Assembly (NCBI GenBank): GCA_032717465.1
Contig: CM064713.1
Span: 11,749,916-11,813,915, forward strand
Direction: 5' to 3'
Length of the DNA: 64,000 nucleotides
Source: Coenobita brevimanus
Lineage: Eukaryota > Arthropoda > Malacostraca > Decapoda > Coenobitidae
In this document: positions 1 through 10,325 of the stretch, piece after piece
Layout of the letters: every line of letters begins with the position of its first letter
How positions within the stretch are numbered: the stretch's first letter is position 1
Notes under the pieces: generated by a model
The model's input: the letters and a program-made list of their open reading frames with translations, nothing else
Database searches by the model: none
What the model was told of the DNA's origin: nothing
Translations under genes and position numbers: made by a program

Positions 1-190
1 TCTTCGTCCGTAGTGAACCTCAGTCAGAGTCAGAGTTCATCCCATAGATGGCTGGGTACGAAGTTGGGTGGGAAAAAAATGTCTCAGGAGTAAGGCGGAT
101 CTTGCATCGGCTCAGCCAGTTGCATGAGACTGGTCGCATGGAGAACTGTTGTGTGCCACAAGTCGCGCTGACCAAGGCCAAATAAATATG
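1..190 (-). repeat. dispersed repeat family Y, copy 1 (runs off the window)
   Basis: Read on the minus strand, this segment matches two separate plus-strand stretches further on. Its 100-190 half matches 815-898 (shared core TGTGGCAC.CAACA), and its 1-45 half matches 2022-2068 (shared core GATGAACTCTGACT). It therefore looks like one copy of a dispersed repeat whose other copy is split. No coding potential is recognised. The class is unknown. Confidence 0.5.
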
Positions 191-254
191 ACTATATAAT
201 TTTGATAATAAGGTAATATATATAATATGATATAAATATATACTATAATATATA

Positions 255-465
255 ATACATCCATCCACCCATCCATCATCTAATCCTACGTTGCCCTATG
301 AGGAGCGTAGGAGCCCTGAGCTAGGAAGGTTGGTCCTGGCATTTACGATGAGAGTGACCAGCCTCACTCATCCCTGAGTGGCATTACGTGAGCAATAAAC
401 TCCAACCACCCATTGGATATAAACCTTCACCGGCTCAATCCGATTGGAGCACCTTATTACTCACT
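255..465 (-). repeat. SINE-like repeat with (GATG)n tail, copy 1
   Basis: The minus strand reads almost the same as plus-strand 62463-62665 along its whole length, including the shared core GTTTATTGCTCACGTAATGC. Both copies end in a GATGGATGG-type tail, here the CATCCATCCACC run near 257-275. The short length, repeated 3' tail and lack of an ORF fit a non-autonomous retroelement. No clear A and B boxes were seen, so a tRNA origin is not claimed. Confidence 0.6.
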
Positions 466-484
466 AAACCACCAGGAGCCATAA

Positions 485-775
485 TTTGGTTATATGGTTA
501 CCACCCAGCGTAGTAAATGGTTTTATGGTGTACAGGAAACCATTTGGCTTGTCACTCAGTGTAGAGTCACCCACAGGCAGAAGGAAGAGGAAAGAATGAA
601 GGAAAGAAAGACACAAAAAGGAATGTAAAGTCACCCGCAGGCAGAAGAAGGAGGAAAGAATGAAGGAAAGAAAGACAGAAGAGGATGGATGGAAAGAAGG
701 ATGGAGGAGAGGAAAGGGCAGACATCCGAGAGCGGCACTACATCAAGTGAGTGGATGGTGAGCGCCCCCGCCTAT
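485..775 (+). repeat. dispersed repeat family X, copy 1
   Basis: It starts with a TATGGTTACCACCCAGCGTA-type sequence and contains GGAAACCATTTGGCTTGTCA, then a purine-rich stretch of AAGGAAAGAA-type repeats, and ends near GAGTGGATGGTGAGCGCC. The same order of blocks recurs at 14115-14340, and the opening block recurs alone at 9700-9735. No ORF is present. The element class is unknown. Confidence 0.55.
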
Positions 776-814
776 CACATTAATATGTAATACAATAATA
801 TATATTATACTAAT

Positions 815-2068
815 TTGACCTTGGTCCGTGCAACCTGTGGCACGCAACAATTCCATGCGACCGGTTCCCTGCAGCTGGTCGAGCCGGTGAGAGAGCTGCT
901 TAAGGGAAGAGCTTGGCATGGTGAATGTCAGGGCAGGCGCCGGACGTCGGGGGAGGGGGGGGGGTTACGGTATTCATACCGCCAGTGATAATAATTGCCG
1001 AACTAGTAGCATTCTACTAAATATTTGCATTCTTAACTAAACATATTTTTTTTTTATGTTGTTTTTACATTGTTAGCGTAACATGTTATTGCAACACATA
1101 TACTGGAATCGCTCCAAGCCTTTCTCTCTCTCACTCCCCTTATATCAATAATTCCATTTCATAGGGTTATCACTTGATACCATTATCAGTATAGGTTGAA
1201 GAGCAACGCATTTACCTAACATATACGTCCAGTTACAAGTAAGATTACCTGCCATATTCACATTATGAATGTCACTGACCAATAAATATTAGGATGATGT
1301 TCACACACTGTTCACGGTTGCTTATTTCCTCGTTGGTGGTGCTTCAGGCAGATTTTTTATGTGTTCTGTGGTGCACCACGAAGAGGTAGGAGGTTAAAAT
1401 ACCGTCACCTCATCAGGCAAAGAGTTTATGCATACTGTTGTCGAATGTGGCTATTATATCACCTATGATAATGACTTACCGTATCATATTTCATATGACT
1501 ATGGTCATTACAGCACACCTTTATAGTCCATTCATCTAATGAATGATTGAATTACATATTACATTGTGAGCGGTGCCGCTTATGTGTGAGGTCACACATT
1601 TACCTCCGATATCTACAGTTCCTATCTCTCCTACTTAGTTTAAATTAATATCCTCCTAATGAGTAATACTGTAACGATTAATGACCTAATTTATTTAATC
1701 ATGTCTCGGATCAAGAGTGGTATTTCAATAGGTATGAGACCGGCCTAGGACTGGCGAAATGCAAAACAAACAGTCAGACACCGGTATCTATTTTTCTACA
1801 GTAAGGGCTGGTCACACGGTTCTTCCCCCCAATATTCAGCAGACAATTTTAAGTCGTGGATTTATCATGTAGTAATAAAAGAGAATGCGTTTATAAATAT
1901 GTAATATATGTAAAGATGCGGTCTATTCGGTTATTTTACTTACTGTTTCCAATACTCGCATTATCCAATATTTTCAAGAAGCTCCTTTGAAATTCTATCG
2001 GCTAAAAATTGTCGACTGAATATTGGGATGAACTCTGACTGAGGTTCACAACGGAAGACGAGAGCTGA
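815..2068 (+). repeat. family Y, copy 2, split by ~1.1 kb of unassigned DNA
   Basis: The two halves of family Y are only about 60 bp apart in copy 1 but here lie at 815-898 and 2022-2068. The ~1.1 kb between them may be an insertion. That interval holds a short imperfect inverted repeat (about 1828-1858 against 1999-2028, sharing the core of GAATATTGGG) but no recognisable gene. Nothing else was seen in 900-1820. Confidence 0.4.
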
Positions 2069-2089
2069 TGATCCGAACTTTCGTCGAGC

Positions 2090-3619
2090 ATGTACACACG
2101 AAGAAACAGATACACTGTTGCCAGCACCCATTACCCACCTCTCGCTGTCAGGTGGCCGAGGTGGAAAGTTTGGCGACTGTACGTTGCCTCTACTCAGAGT
2201 ACAGGTAACAGGAAAGAGAATAAGGATGATGTTTCTCAGGAAGTAAATACCAGCTTCACCTCTAGATTTCAGAAAAGTAAATATACTTATTGTAGTAAGC
2301 TTGGTCATACTACGGAGAAATGTTTCAGGAGACAGCGTGATGTGAACAAAAAGGAGTCTTTAAATATTCAGTCAATTGGTCTAGTGTCCACTCTTGAGAG
2401 TTCCCAGAATTCTTTAATTGAGTTAAATGAACCTGCTTTGAGGGGTAAATTAAATTCTCATGATGAAGCTCCTCTTTTGAGCAGTAATGTGGGTGACACT
2501 CTCAAGAGTTCATGTGCTACTTTCCTGTCTGAAGGTTTTGTCAGTCCTCTGGACAGTAATGACAGGAAATCAGTTAAAATATATCGTGATACAGGTGCTT
2601 GCCAATCCCTTATGCTGACCAGTGTTCTAGGCTCTAATGTTAATTCCTCTGATGAAACTGTAATCTTACAAGATGTAGGGAATAATTACTTCTCTGTCCC
2701 TCTGTGCAGAGTGAATTTAGAGTCTGGTTTTGTTAATGGTTCCGTTATGGTTGGGTTGGTTGAGACACTCCCAATGTCAGGTGTAACTTTCTTACTTGGA
2801 AATGATATTGGTGGAAGTCAAGTGTGTTCAGCTCCTCAGTTGTCTAGTGAGCCAGTGGCTGCAGCCCAGGATTGTGATGTCCCTGATGTGTTCTCTGCAT
2901 GTGCTGTCACTAGGGCTAAGTCTAAAGTTACTGGTGACTTAGAGGATAATGATGATGATGATGTTATCCTAGCTGACACTTTTCTTGCTAATTTGGACCA
3001 CTCACCAGATGAGGCAGTACCGCGTAGTGTTGATAATTTGTCTCGTCAAGAGTTGGTTGAGTTGCAGGTTGCTGACCCTGAGTTGAAAGGTCTAGCTAAC
3101 TCTGCTTGCAGTGAGGAAGAGTCAGCTGGTGCTTCTACTTGTTATTATATAAGGTCAGGAGTACTTATGAGGAAGTGGAGACCGCCAACAGCATCAGCCG
3201 ACTGTGAATGGGAGGTTGTACATCAAGTTGTCATCCCTCGTGTTTGTAGGCAGGATATCATTAGAGTGGCTCATGATTCCAGTTTGGCAGGACACCTTGG
3301 AGTGAGGAAGACTGTGGCACGCATTTTGAAACACTTCTACTGGCCAGGTATCTTCAGGGATGTTTCCTGGTATTGTAAGTCTTGTCACACCTGTCAAGTT
3401 GTGGGGAAGTGTAATCAGACCGAAAAGGTTGCACCTCTAGTTCCCATTCCTCCTTTTCAGGCGCCTTTCATCCGTGTGTTGGTGGATATTGTGGGCCCTC
3501 TTCCTAAGACTTCATCAGGATTTTCTTATGTGTTGACCCTGATTGATATGGCTACTCGTTATCCTGAAGCCATTCCACTTAGAAATATCTCAGCAAAGAA
3601 CGTGGTTAGGAAATGCTAG
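2090..3619 (+). pseudogene. pol: gag C-terminus, protease and N-terminal half of integrase
   Basis: The first ~37 residues probably come from flanking DNA; retroelement sequence starts around residue 38. A CCHC-type zinc knuckle is recognisable at residues 65-78, but the first Cys is Tyr (Y65, codon TAT), so the metal site is broken. The retropepsin active site DTGA is at residues 167-170, with a later LGND block. An integrase HHCC zinc-binding domain follows (HDSS...GHLG, then CKSCHTCQ), then the start of the catalytic core with its first Asp at D466 in VDIVGPLP. The frame breaks at 3612-3619, where the sequence continues in the next frame at 3613. A one-base deletion explains it. No classical slippery heptamer was seen there, so programmed frameshifting is unlikely. 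Protease would cut Gag-Pol; integrase would insert the cDNA. Confidence 0.85.
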
Positions 3620-4341
3620 GGTTCTTCACAAAGTTTGGTCTGCCCAAGGAGGTACAGTCAGACCGGGGAAGTAATTTCATGTCAAACGTTTTCAAGCAGT
3701 CTCTGAAAGAGTTGGGCATCACCCAGATCACGTCTTCAGCTTACCATCCCCAGACCCAAGGAGCGTTGGAGAGATATCATCAAACACTCAAATCGATGCT
3801 CAAGAAATACTGTTTGGAACATCAGAAAGACTGGGATAAAGGTCTTCCATTCGTTGTGTTTGCCGCAAGAGAATCTCCAAATGAATCACTGGGCTTCTCA
3901 CCCTTTGAACTACTGTTTGGCCACGAAGTAAGAGGACCCCTTAAGTTACTCAGGGAATGCTGGCTGTCGGAGGAAGATGACGTCAACCTGCTGGAGTATG
4001 TGATGAAGTTCAAAGAATGGCTGTCCACTGCTTTACAGCTGGCGAGAGAGAATTTAGGAGCTGCTCAGGAGAAGATGAAGACTTGGTATGATAAGAAGTC
4101 CAGGTTACGCCACTTTCAGCGAGGAGATCAGGTTTTGATTCTGCTACCGGTGCATGGGCAACCTCTTCAAGCCAAGTTTAGTGGTCCTTATTTCGTGGAG
4201 AAGAAACTCAGTGATGTCAACTATGTCATCGCCACACCAGATCGTAGAAAGAACAAGCAACTTTGTCACATCAACCTGCTAAAGTTATATCACAGGCGGG
4301 ACGAAAATAACCCAGTCTGCACTGTAGCTGTTCCACCCTAG
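3613..4341 (+). pseudogene. pol: C-terminal half of integrase, gypsy type
   Basis: This continues the integrase core in a different frame from the upstream part. The second catalytic Asp is D17 in QSDRGSNF and the catalytic Glu is E53 in ALERYHQ. They are separated by 35 residues, the normal DX35E spacing. A basic C-terminal domain follows with a GDQVLILLP block and a GPYFV block, typical of the DNA-binding tail of gypsy integrases. The ATG is simply the first Met after the frameshift, not a true start. The TAG at 4339-4341 is in the same frame as the following RT region, so IN and RT were probably one polyprotein before this stop arose. Confidence 0.85.
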
Positions 4342-4368
4342 TCTGCAAGTGAAGTTCTCCCATGCAGT

Positions 4369-5811
4369 ATGAGCCTGAGTGATAGTTTGGGGAAGAATCC
4401 TGATATCATGAATGATCTCCAGACTAAGCTTTCTCATCTAGCTCCCGAGGAAAGGCAGGAATTTTCGGCATTACTGCAGGAGTACCCACAAGTGTTCCGT
4501 GCCACTCCAGGAAGAACCACTGTGTTGATGCATGATGTCGATGTTGAAGACGCAAAGCCAATTAAATTGCCTCCTTACCGTGTGAACCCAGTGAAAGTTC
4601 CTCTCATCCAGAAGGAGCTTGGCTACATGTTGGACCACAAGATGATTGAGCCCTGTCAGAGCGAGTGGAGTTCTCCTGTCACTCTAGTCCCTAAGCCAGG
4701 TGGGTCACAGCGGCTTTGCATCGACTACAGATGTGTTAATCAGATAACCAAAACAGACACTTACCCTCTCCCTCGCGTGGAAGATTGCATAGACAAGATC
4801 GGAAAGGCTAGGTACATAAGTAAGTTTGATTTGTTAAAGGGATACTGGCAAGTACCTATGACTGAACGTGCTAGGGAGATCTCATGTTTTGTAACACTAG
4901 GAAAGACTTTTGCATGTTCTGTAATGCCATATGGTATGAAGAATGCACCAGCCACATTTCAGAAGCTTATGAATGTTGTAACAGAGGGTTTGGCAGGGTG
5001 TGTTGTTTATATTGATGATGTATTAATCTTCAGTGACAACTGGAAAGATCACCTATGCCATGTCAGTAAATTTCTTGAGCGTTTGGTTCAGGCTAATCTT
5101 GTAGCTAATTTATCAAAGTGTGAGTTTGGTCAAGCTAAAGTTCAGTACCTTGGGTACGTAATTGGTGATGGACATGTTGCACCACCAGGAGCTAAGGTTC
5201 AGGTTATAAGTGATCTTCCCAGACCTAAAAGTAGGAAAGAGCTACAAAGATTTTTGGGAATGATAGGTTATTACCGGAGATTTGTTCTTAACTTTTCAAT
5301 TCTTGTATCACCGCTTACAGACCTACTGAAAAAGGGAGTTAAATTTGTCTGGACCGATAACTGTGAATCCTCTTTCAACAAACTTAAAGCTATCCTATTA
5401 AGTCAGCCAGTGCTCGCTACTCCAAATTTTGCTAAGCCTTTTAAGATGGCTGTTGACGCAAGTGATACAGGAGCTGGGGCTGTTTTGCTGCAAGAGGATG
5501 ATCAGGGTATTGAACACCCTGTATCTTATTACAGTAAGAAGTTCACTCCACCTCAAAAGAACTACTCAACTATTGAGAAAGAGCTTTTGGCCTTGATTTT
5601 GGGTTTACAGCATTTTTCATTTTATTTGTGTTCTGGTTTTGACCCCATAGTCATTTATACCAATCATAACCCACTGAAATTCCTTAGTAAGTTTAAAGAT
5701 AAAAATCAGAGATTGACAAGATGGAGTCTACTTCTTCAGGAGTATTCATTAGACATACAACATGTCAAGGGGAAAGAAAATGTTATTGCAGATTGCTTAT
5801 CTAGACTTTAG
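4369..5811 (+). pseudogene. pol: reverse transcriptase and RNase H, gypsy type
   Basis: The 480-codon frame holds a complete gypsy RT. Visible blocks are the SPVTLVPK region, FDLLKGYWQVP (motif A), the PYGMKNAPATFQ block and the YIDD catalytic box at residues 214-217. The thumb/connection region with FLGMIGYYRRF follows, then RNase H starting at VDASDTGAGAVL and containing YSTIEKELLA. The usual RNase H TDHNPL block reads TNHNPL, with Asn at residue 432 (AAT), so a catalytic Asp is lost. The frame is open upstream to the TAG at 4339, so the ATG is nominal. It ends with a DCLSRL-type terminus 61 bp before the 3' LTR, showing that no integrase follows RT in this element. Confidence 0.9.
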
Positions 5812-5863
5812 ACAGATTGTTTTAGAGTGATAAGAAATTTCCTTTGTAAATTTCTTTTTCTTT

Positions 5864-5872
5864 GTGGGGAGG
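5864..5872 (+). other. polypurine tract of the gypsy element
   Basis: A GTGGGGAGG run, preceded by a T-rich stretch, sits directly against the first base of the 3' LTR. This is the expected position and composition of the plus-strand primer. Confidence 0.75.
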
Positions 5873-6624
5873 TGTTACATAGCTTATGATTTCACCATCC
5901 TTTGTGTAATTCTAACGTACAGTATGCTGCATGTTTGATCACGAGCGTGTTCTACCTCACTCCCCCCCTCCTCCCTTATAGTAGAGTAAGTCGTTCTTTC
6001 TGTTGTTCAGAGCAGGAGTGTCAACTCTTTATCCCCTATGGCTACATTTGCACGTCCTTCTTACAAGTTGTATCAAGCTCTGCCGGCCCCTATATAATGA
6101 GCTCAGTCTCTGCATTAATTGCCACTTAGATCTACTCCTCATTTTGTTCACATCTCTGTCCTCCCCTGTACAGTTGTTATTATTGTGAGTGCTCAGGAAG
6201 TCTCCAACCATCTAGCTGCTGTGTAATTTGAGTATAACTGTTATTGCATTTTTTTTGTACTGTGTAGCATAAGGTGTTAATTCTTAGGCCTAGTAAGGTT
6301 TTTGTGATTAATGTAAGGTTTTATGTCAGCCAATTGTTAATAATACTTTGTCTCTGTAATAATATATCTTGCATTCACTGAGTATTATCTGGTATTTTCA
6401 TTTTATGAGGGCTGACTTAGATAAATTTACTCATGCTAATTTCGTGTTAATAGAGGCTATTGCAGTTAACCATATATTTAACCTGTTTTTTGCCATTACA
6501 TTATCCTTATGAGTCCTGAATGTTTTGTTGTTAGTTTGAGCATTAAACTTTAACTTGTAATTTTACCTAACTCTTTTGTTTTGAACCTGGAACTTTGCGG
6601 GACAGTTTTCTCTGTTCCGTAACA
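5873..6624 (+). repeat. 3' LTR of the IN-before-RT gypsy element
   Basis: It begins TGTTAC and ends GTAACA, a 6-bp terminal inverted repeat with TG...CA ends, over 752 bp. The left border abuts the polypurine tract. It contains a TATATAA box and, near 6540, an ATTAAA that could serve as polyadenylation signal. No second LTR copy was seen in the window. The next bases (6628 on) are the 3' end of a minus-strand LINE A, so the LTR element sits next to or at the end of that LINE. Confidence 0.8.
6091..6097 (+). promoter_or_regulatory. candidate TATA box in the LTR
   Basis: TATATAA follows a GC-rich GCCGGCCCC stretch, and a TCAGT initiator-like pentamer lies at 6103-6107. The TATA to initiator distance is shorter than usual, so the start site itself is uncertain. 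Confidence 0.4.
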
Positions 6625-6639
6625 CTGTCTACAGTCAAA

Positions 6640-8173
6640 CGCCTAAATCCCATAAGAGGTTACCACAAACAAATCGCCCCCATGTCGCCCTGTCCTCGGC
6701 CATTTCGCTGCCCTCCCCGCAACTAACATCCGTCTCCTTCATATACCACTCTATTCCATCCCTCCATCACATCTTCGGTCACCTCCTCCCTCTCCCCCTT
6801 TCACCTCACTCACATGTACTCTCCTCATTAGTGTCTCACTTTTCATGATCACATGACCAAACCTCCTCAAAGTATTTCTCCTAACACTTTATATCATATC
6901 CACTTCCACACCACAACGCTCTTTCATTTCTCATTTGTCAGTCTCTCTCTCTCTAGGTAACTCCTCATGCTCTTCTCAAATAACTCATTTCCACTGCTCT
7001 CACTCTTGACCTGTGTCCTTCCAACAGAGCCCAAGCTTCGTTTCCATACGATAGAGTGAAGATCACAATACTAACCTGCAACAACTTTTTTATGCCCTGT
7101 TCTTATTCCTTATCATTGCTTTCAATGAATCAGCAATCTTTCTTCCCGTTGAACCTTTGAAGCACTTCATCGTGTAAACTTCCATCCTTACTCATCACAC
7201 TACCCAAATACTTAAATGCACACACATTTGCCACTTCCTCACTATTCAGCCTCGCTGTGCATTTAGGGACTTCATTTCTCTTGAAGATCACAACTCTTCT
7301 GTTTCTTACACACTCTCCCAAACTCATCCACCAAGCCTTCTAGCTCCCCTTCAACTTCACTGAACAATACAGGATCGTCTGCAAACAACAGAACAGGAAG
7401 TTTCCAAACTCTGCCCAATCTCATTAGTGCCACCCCAGCATCCACTGTGCTACCATGTATCCCTTTTATAATTCCATCTATAAACAAACTGAACAACCAT
7501 GGAGACATGACACATGCTTGTTTCAATCCAACGTTCAAATAGAAAAATTCACAAAGTTCACCATCCACATACACTGCAGCTCTTACACCCTCCTACATAC
7601 TTTGAAGGCACTGAACAACTTCCCATTTACTCCATATACTTTTAATATTCAACACATTCCTTGCCTATCCACTCTGTCATATACATTCTCTAAATTCATG
7701 AAGGCAACATACAACTTCTTGTCCTTATCTAGAACGGTTTCCATTAAAACAGCTCAGAATTAATTTCTGATCTACACAACTTCTTTCCTTTCTAAAACCT
7801 CCCTGTTCTTCTCCAACTAATTCCGCTGATGTTTCCGTAACTCTGTCAATAATCATCGTACCATACATTTATTCTGTTACGCTATGAAGACAAATGCCCC
7901 TATGTAACCACACACTTCTTTGCCCCCTTTTCCTTCTTACAGGGGAATAATTATACCTGACGCCCAATCCTCCGGGACACTACCTTCCTCCTAGGCCAAT
8001 CTGCATGTCTTCCATATCCATTTTTCTACTATCTCTCGCTCATGCTTCATCATTTCACCACACACTCCATCAGTTCCTGGGGCTGTCCCCATGTTGACTT
8101 TCTTCATTCCTTCCACTATATACATCAGACTTATCTCTTTCTCTGTCCTCATCTTACTACTTCTCCCAGCCAT
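6640..8173 (-). pseudogene. LINE A reverse transcriptase and C-terminal region
   Basis: Several frames carry RT pieces: an N-terminal block with GTAPGTDGV (8173-7991), then VMSPWLFSLFIDG and the catalytic LLFADD box (7574-7272), then FKYLGSVMSKDG (7327-7130). From 7130 to 6640 the nucleotide sequence still parallels the better copy at 18.8-19.5 kb but no long frame survives. Between 7574 and 7991 the RT palm is frameshifted repeatedly. It would have copied the LINE RNA at the nicked target. This is a dead copy. Confidence 0.7.
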
Positions 8174-8780
8174 TCCCCAGCCACTTATACTTGCATTACT
8201 ACATTCTCTATATTTAACAATTCGTTAGAGTGTTTTCTACATCTGATCCCCTTTTTCTCTCTTCTCCACCAACAATCTACCCTTTTCATTTTTCACTCCT
8301 CCACTACCTGCTTTATTACTCTTAGTCCTATATCCTCCTTCCAGAATATTCTCTCACATTCCATTCACTTTACACTCAGATTCGTTCCAAACTCTTCATC
8401 CACTCTCATCTTATTCTCTCTCTTACTAATCTTTTCACCTCCTTCCTCTTCCCTAAATATAACTACATCATCTCTCAACTTCCTCCATGCCTCTGCTTCC
8501 TCTTCACTCACTGTATGCTTTCTTCTTTTGCACCAATTTGTCTCGCCTCTTCATTCCACCATACTGTTCCTTGCACTCCTGTCATCTGCTCTTCACCCCC
8601 ATACAGCACCTCACATTCTGCACAGTTGCACGCACCTTTCACCTCCCCCGTCTGCTCCAAATCAAATCCACCCAATCTCTCTTCATTTGTCGCTTACATT
8701 TCTTTTTTTTCATCCTCCTGCAACATTTCTACTTTCTTTACACGGTCTACCTCCTCCTGCACTTTTCTTCTTCTACTCAC

Positions 8781-9585
8781 TCAGTGCAGTGCATTTGTAC
8801 TTTGACTCTCACTACCACTAAATAGTGGCCAGAGAGTCCACGTCCCCAACTTCTCAATGCTCTTGCATCCAGTACAGGTCTTATTCTCACATCCACACAC
8901 ACACACATAATCAGTCATTTCCTTCTGTTCATTCAGCTCACCACCCACCCTTCTCACCACTCGCCATGCATACCTGTGGATCATTTTGTGCCAAAAGAGG
9001 GTATTGGGTATCACTAACCCCCTCCCTGCACAAATGTCCACTCGAGCACTACCATTTTCGTCCTCTTCTGCAGTCACACCCAGCTCACCAACTACTCCAT
9101 CCACCCTTACATTACCTACTTTTCCATTCATATCTCCAATCAAAAACACTCTCTCACTCCTCTCAAACTTTTCCATGGATATTTCCACATTTGCCTTGAA
9201 TTCTTTTTTCATTCTGCTTTCATGGCGTTCTGTTGGGGTCTATACACACACAATCGCCTACATTTGTATTCTTACTTTCAGTCTTACCCACACAGTCGTG
9301 TACCAACTGACCATACTCTCTTATATTCTTACATCTCTTGCACAAAGCAATACATACACCCTCCTTTGCCCTGTCATCCTCACCCAATCCTGCACTTATA
9401 CCCAATCCATACTCCCACTCTCTCACATTCTTACCTATCCATTTGGTCTCACCCAGTCCACATATGTCCACATTTGCTTCCTCAAGCACCTGAACAATCT
9501 CTCCCTTTTTCACATCATCACTGGCTCCCGTCACATTCCAAGTTACCATCCTCCCTGCGTTCTTTGTCTCGTCCGTTGTCGTCAT
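8781..9585 (-). pseudogene. LINE A endonuclease domain
   Basis: Two overlapping frames together show an APE-type endonuclease. The first part (9585 to 9220) has MVTWNV, then GLGETKW with the metal-binding Glu. The second part (9212 to 8781) has LIGDMNGKVG, the GD-N block of the family. The frame changes near 9215 and the C-terminal SDH block is not clear. In an active element this domain nicks target DNA to prime reverse transcription. The start at 9585 is the first Met before the MVTWNV block. An upstream start cannot be excluded because the 5' region is eroded. Confidence 0.7.
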
Positions 9586-9639
9586 CTGTGGGTCAGTCCG
9601 AGTTCAAGTCATTTTGTTGTCATTTTAGTTGTTTTCCTG

Positions 9640-9890
9640 AGGAAGGAGGGGACATTAACCCTCCACCAACCCGCTTGTTGACACGTGGGAAACACATATG
9701 AGTTGGTTATATGGTTACCACCCAGCCTAATAAATTATTTCTTTGTTTTTCTGTCTCTATAGCCAGACACCATAATGCTGTAAGGGGTGGCTGTTTGTCT
9801 TTGAGTTGGTTGTATTACAAGGAGATGTACCCTCCGCCAACCCACTTGCTGACACGTAGGAAACATATATGATTGGTTATATATATATTT
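9640..9890. repeat. direct duplication flanking a LINE A end remnant
   Basis: Two similar blocks about 175 bp apart (about 9646-9712 and 9822-9885) share ACCCTCC.CCAACCC and a GACACGT.GGAAA core. The first is followed by a family X opening block (9700-9735). Between them, at 9757-9800, lies a short minus-strand LINE A 3' end (GCCAGACACC...GGGGTGGC). Confidence 0.5.
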
Positions 9891-10325
9891 TTTAATTAAA
9901 TAAGAGAACAGAGGAAGGAAACACAATCCATACACCAGATTACTGGTGTCCTCCATTCATAAAATATCTGTAACAGTTGGACTTGATCTGCTGTAAGTTG
10001 AAGTTTGAAGGGAAACAACTCTGTGAAAGCGAGTTCCAGAGAGGTGCAGTTCGGGGAATGAAAGAATTCTGATAGGCAGAAGTTCTGCAATATGGCTGAG
10101 TGACGCTACAGTCATGAGCGCTGCCAGATGCCCGTGTAGCACTAGGGAAGGCATGGAGAGGTGGCACAATGGATGCAACTTCGTCTGAGCATTTGCCATA
10201 AAAATATCTGTAAAATAATGCAAGAGGGGCACCATTCTTTCTTACTTGTAGGGGAGGTAGTTTATTTATACTAGCAGGGTTATTAATAATTCCATCAGCC
10301 TTGTTCTGAGTCTTGTCGAGTTATT

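Larger units (their letters stand above)
2195..6624 (+). mobile_element. 5'-truncated Ty3/gypsy-type element with IN before RT (Gmr1-like order)
   Basis: This is an LTR retrotransposon remnant with only its 3' LTR (5873-6624). Reading 5' to 3' it shows a degraded gag zinc knuckle, an aspartic protease, an integrase with zinc-binding and DDE domains, then RT and RNase H. RNase H ends 61 bp before the LTR. The RT and RNase H are clearly of gypsy type, yet the integrase lies upstream of RT, the order of Ty1/copia. This arrangement is known for the Gmr1-like group of Ty3/gypsy elements. No 5' LTR or N-terminal gag was found upstream; similarity to gag begins near 2200. Lesions: one frameshift inside IN near 3612, one TAG between IN and RT at 4339, and changed key residues in the zinc knuckle and RNase H. 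Confidence 0.85.
6628..9600 (-). mobile_element. RTE-like LINE family A, degraded near-full-length copy
   Basis: On the minus strand it runs from an apurinic-like endonuclease (9585 downward) through RT to a 3' end that matches LINE A ends at 18790, 29093 and 34500. The 3' terminal block, GCCAGACGCC-like on the plus strand, is shared by all copies. Many stops and frameshifts make it non-functional. RTE-like is inferred from the single EN-RT layout without RNase H and from the FKYLGS and RWFGHV blocks in the C-terminal region of the related copy at 18.8-19.5 kb. Confidence 0.8.

Noticed and set aside
3605..3620. Possible programmed frameshift in the first gypsy element
   Set aside because: The break is inside the integrase core, not at a gag-pol boundary, and there is no X XXY YYZ slippery heptamer in the right phase. 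A one-base deletion is simpler.
8042..8821. 259-codon plus-strand frame rich in Ser, His, Leu and Phe
   Set aside because: It is the antisense shadow of the minus-strand LINE A RT/EN region; composition follows from the opposite strand.
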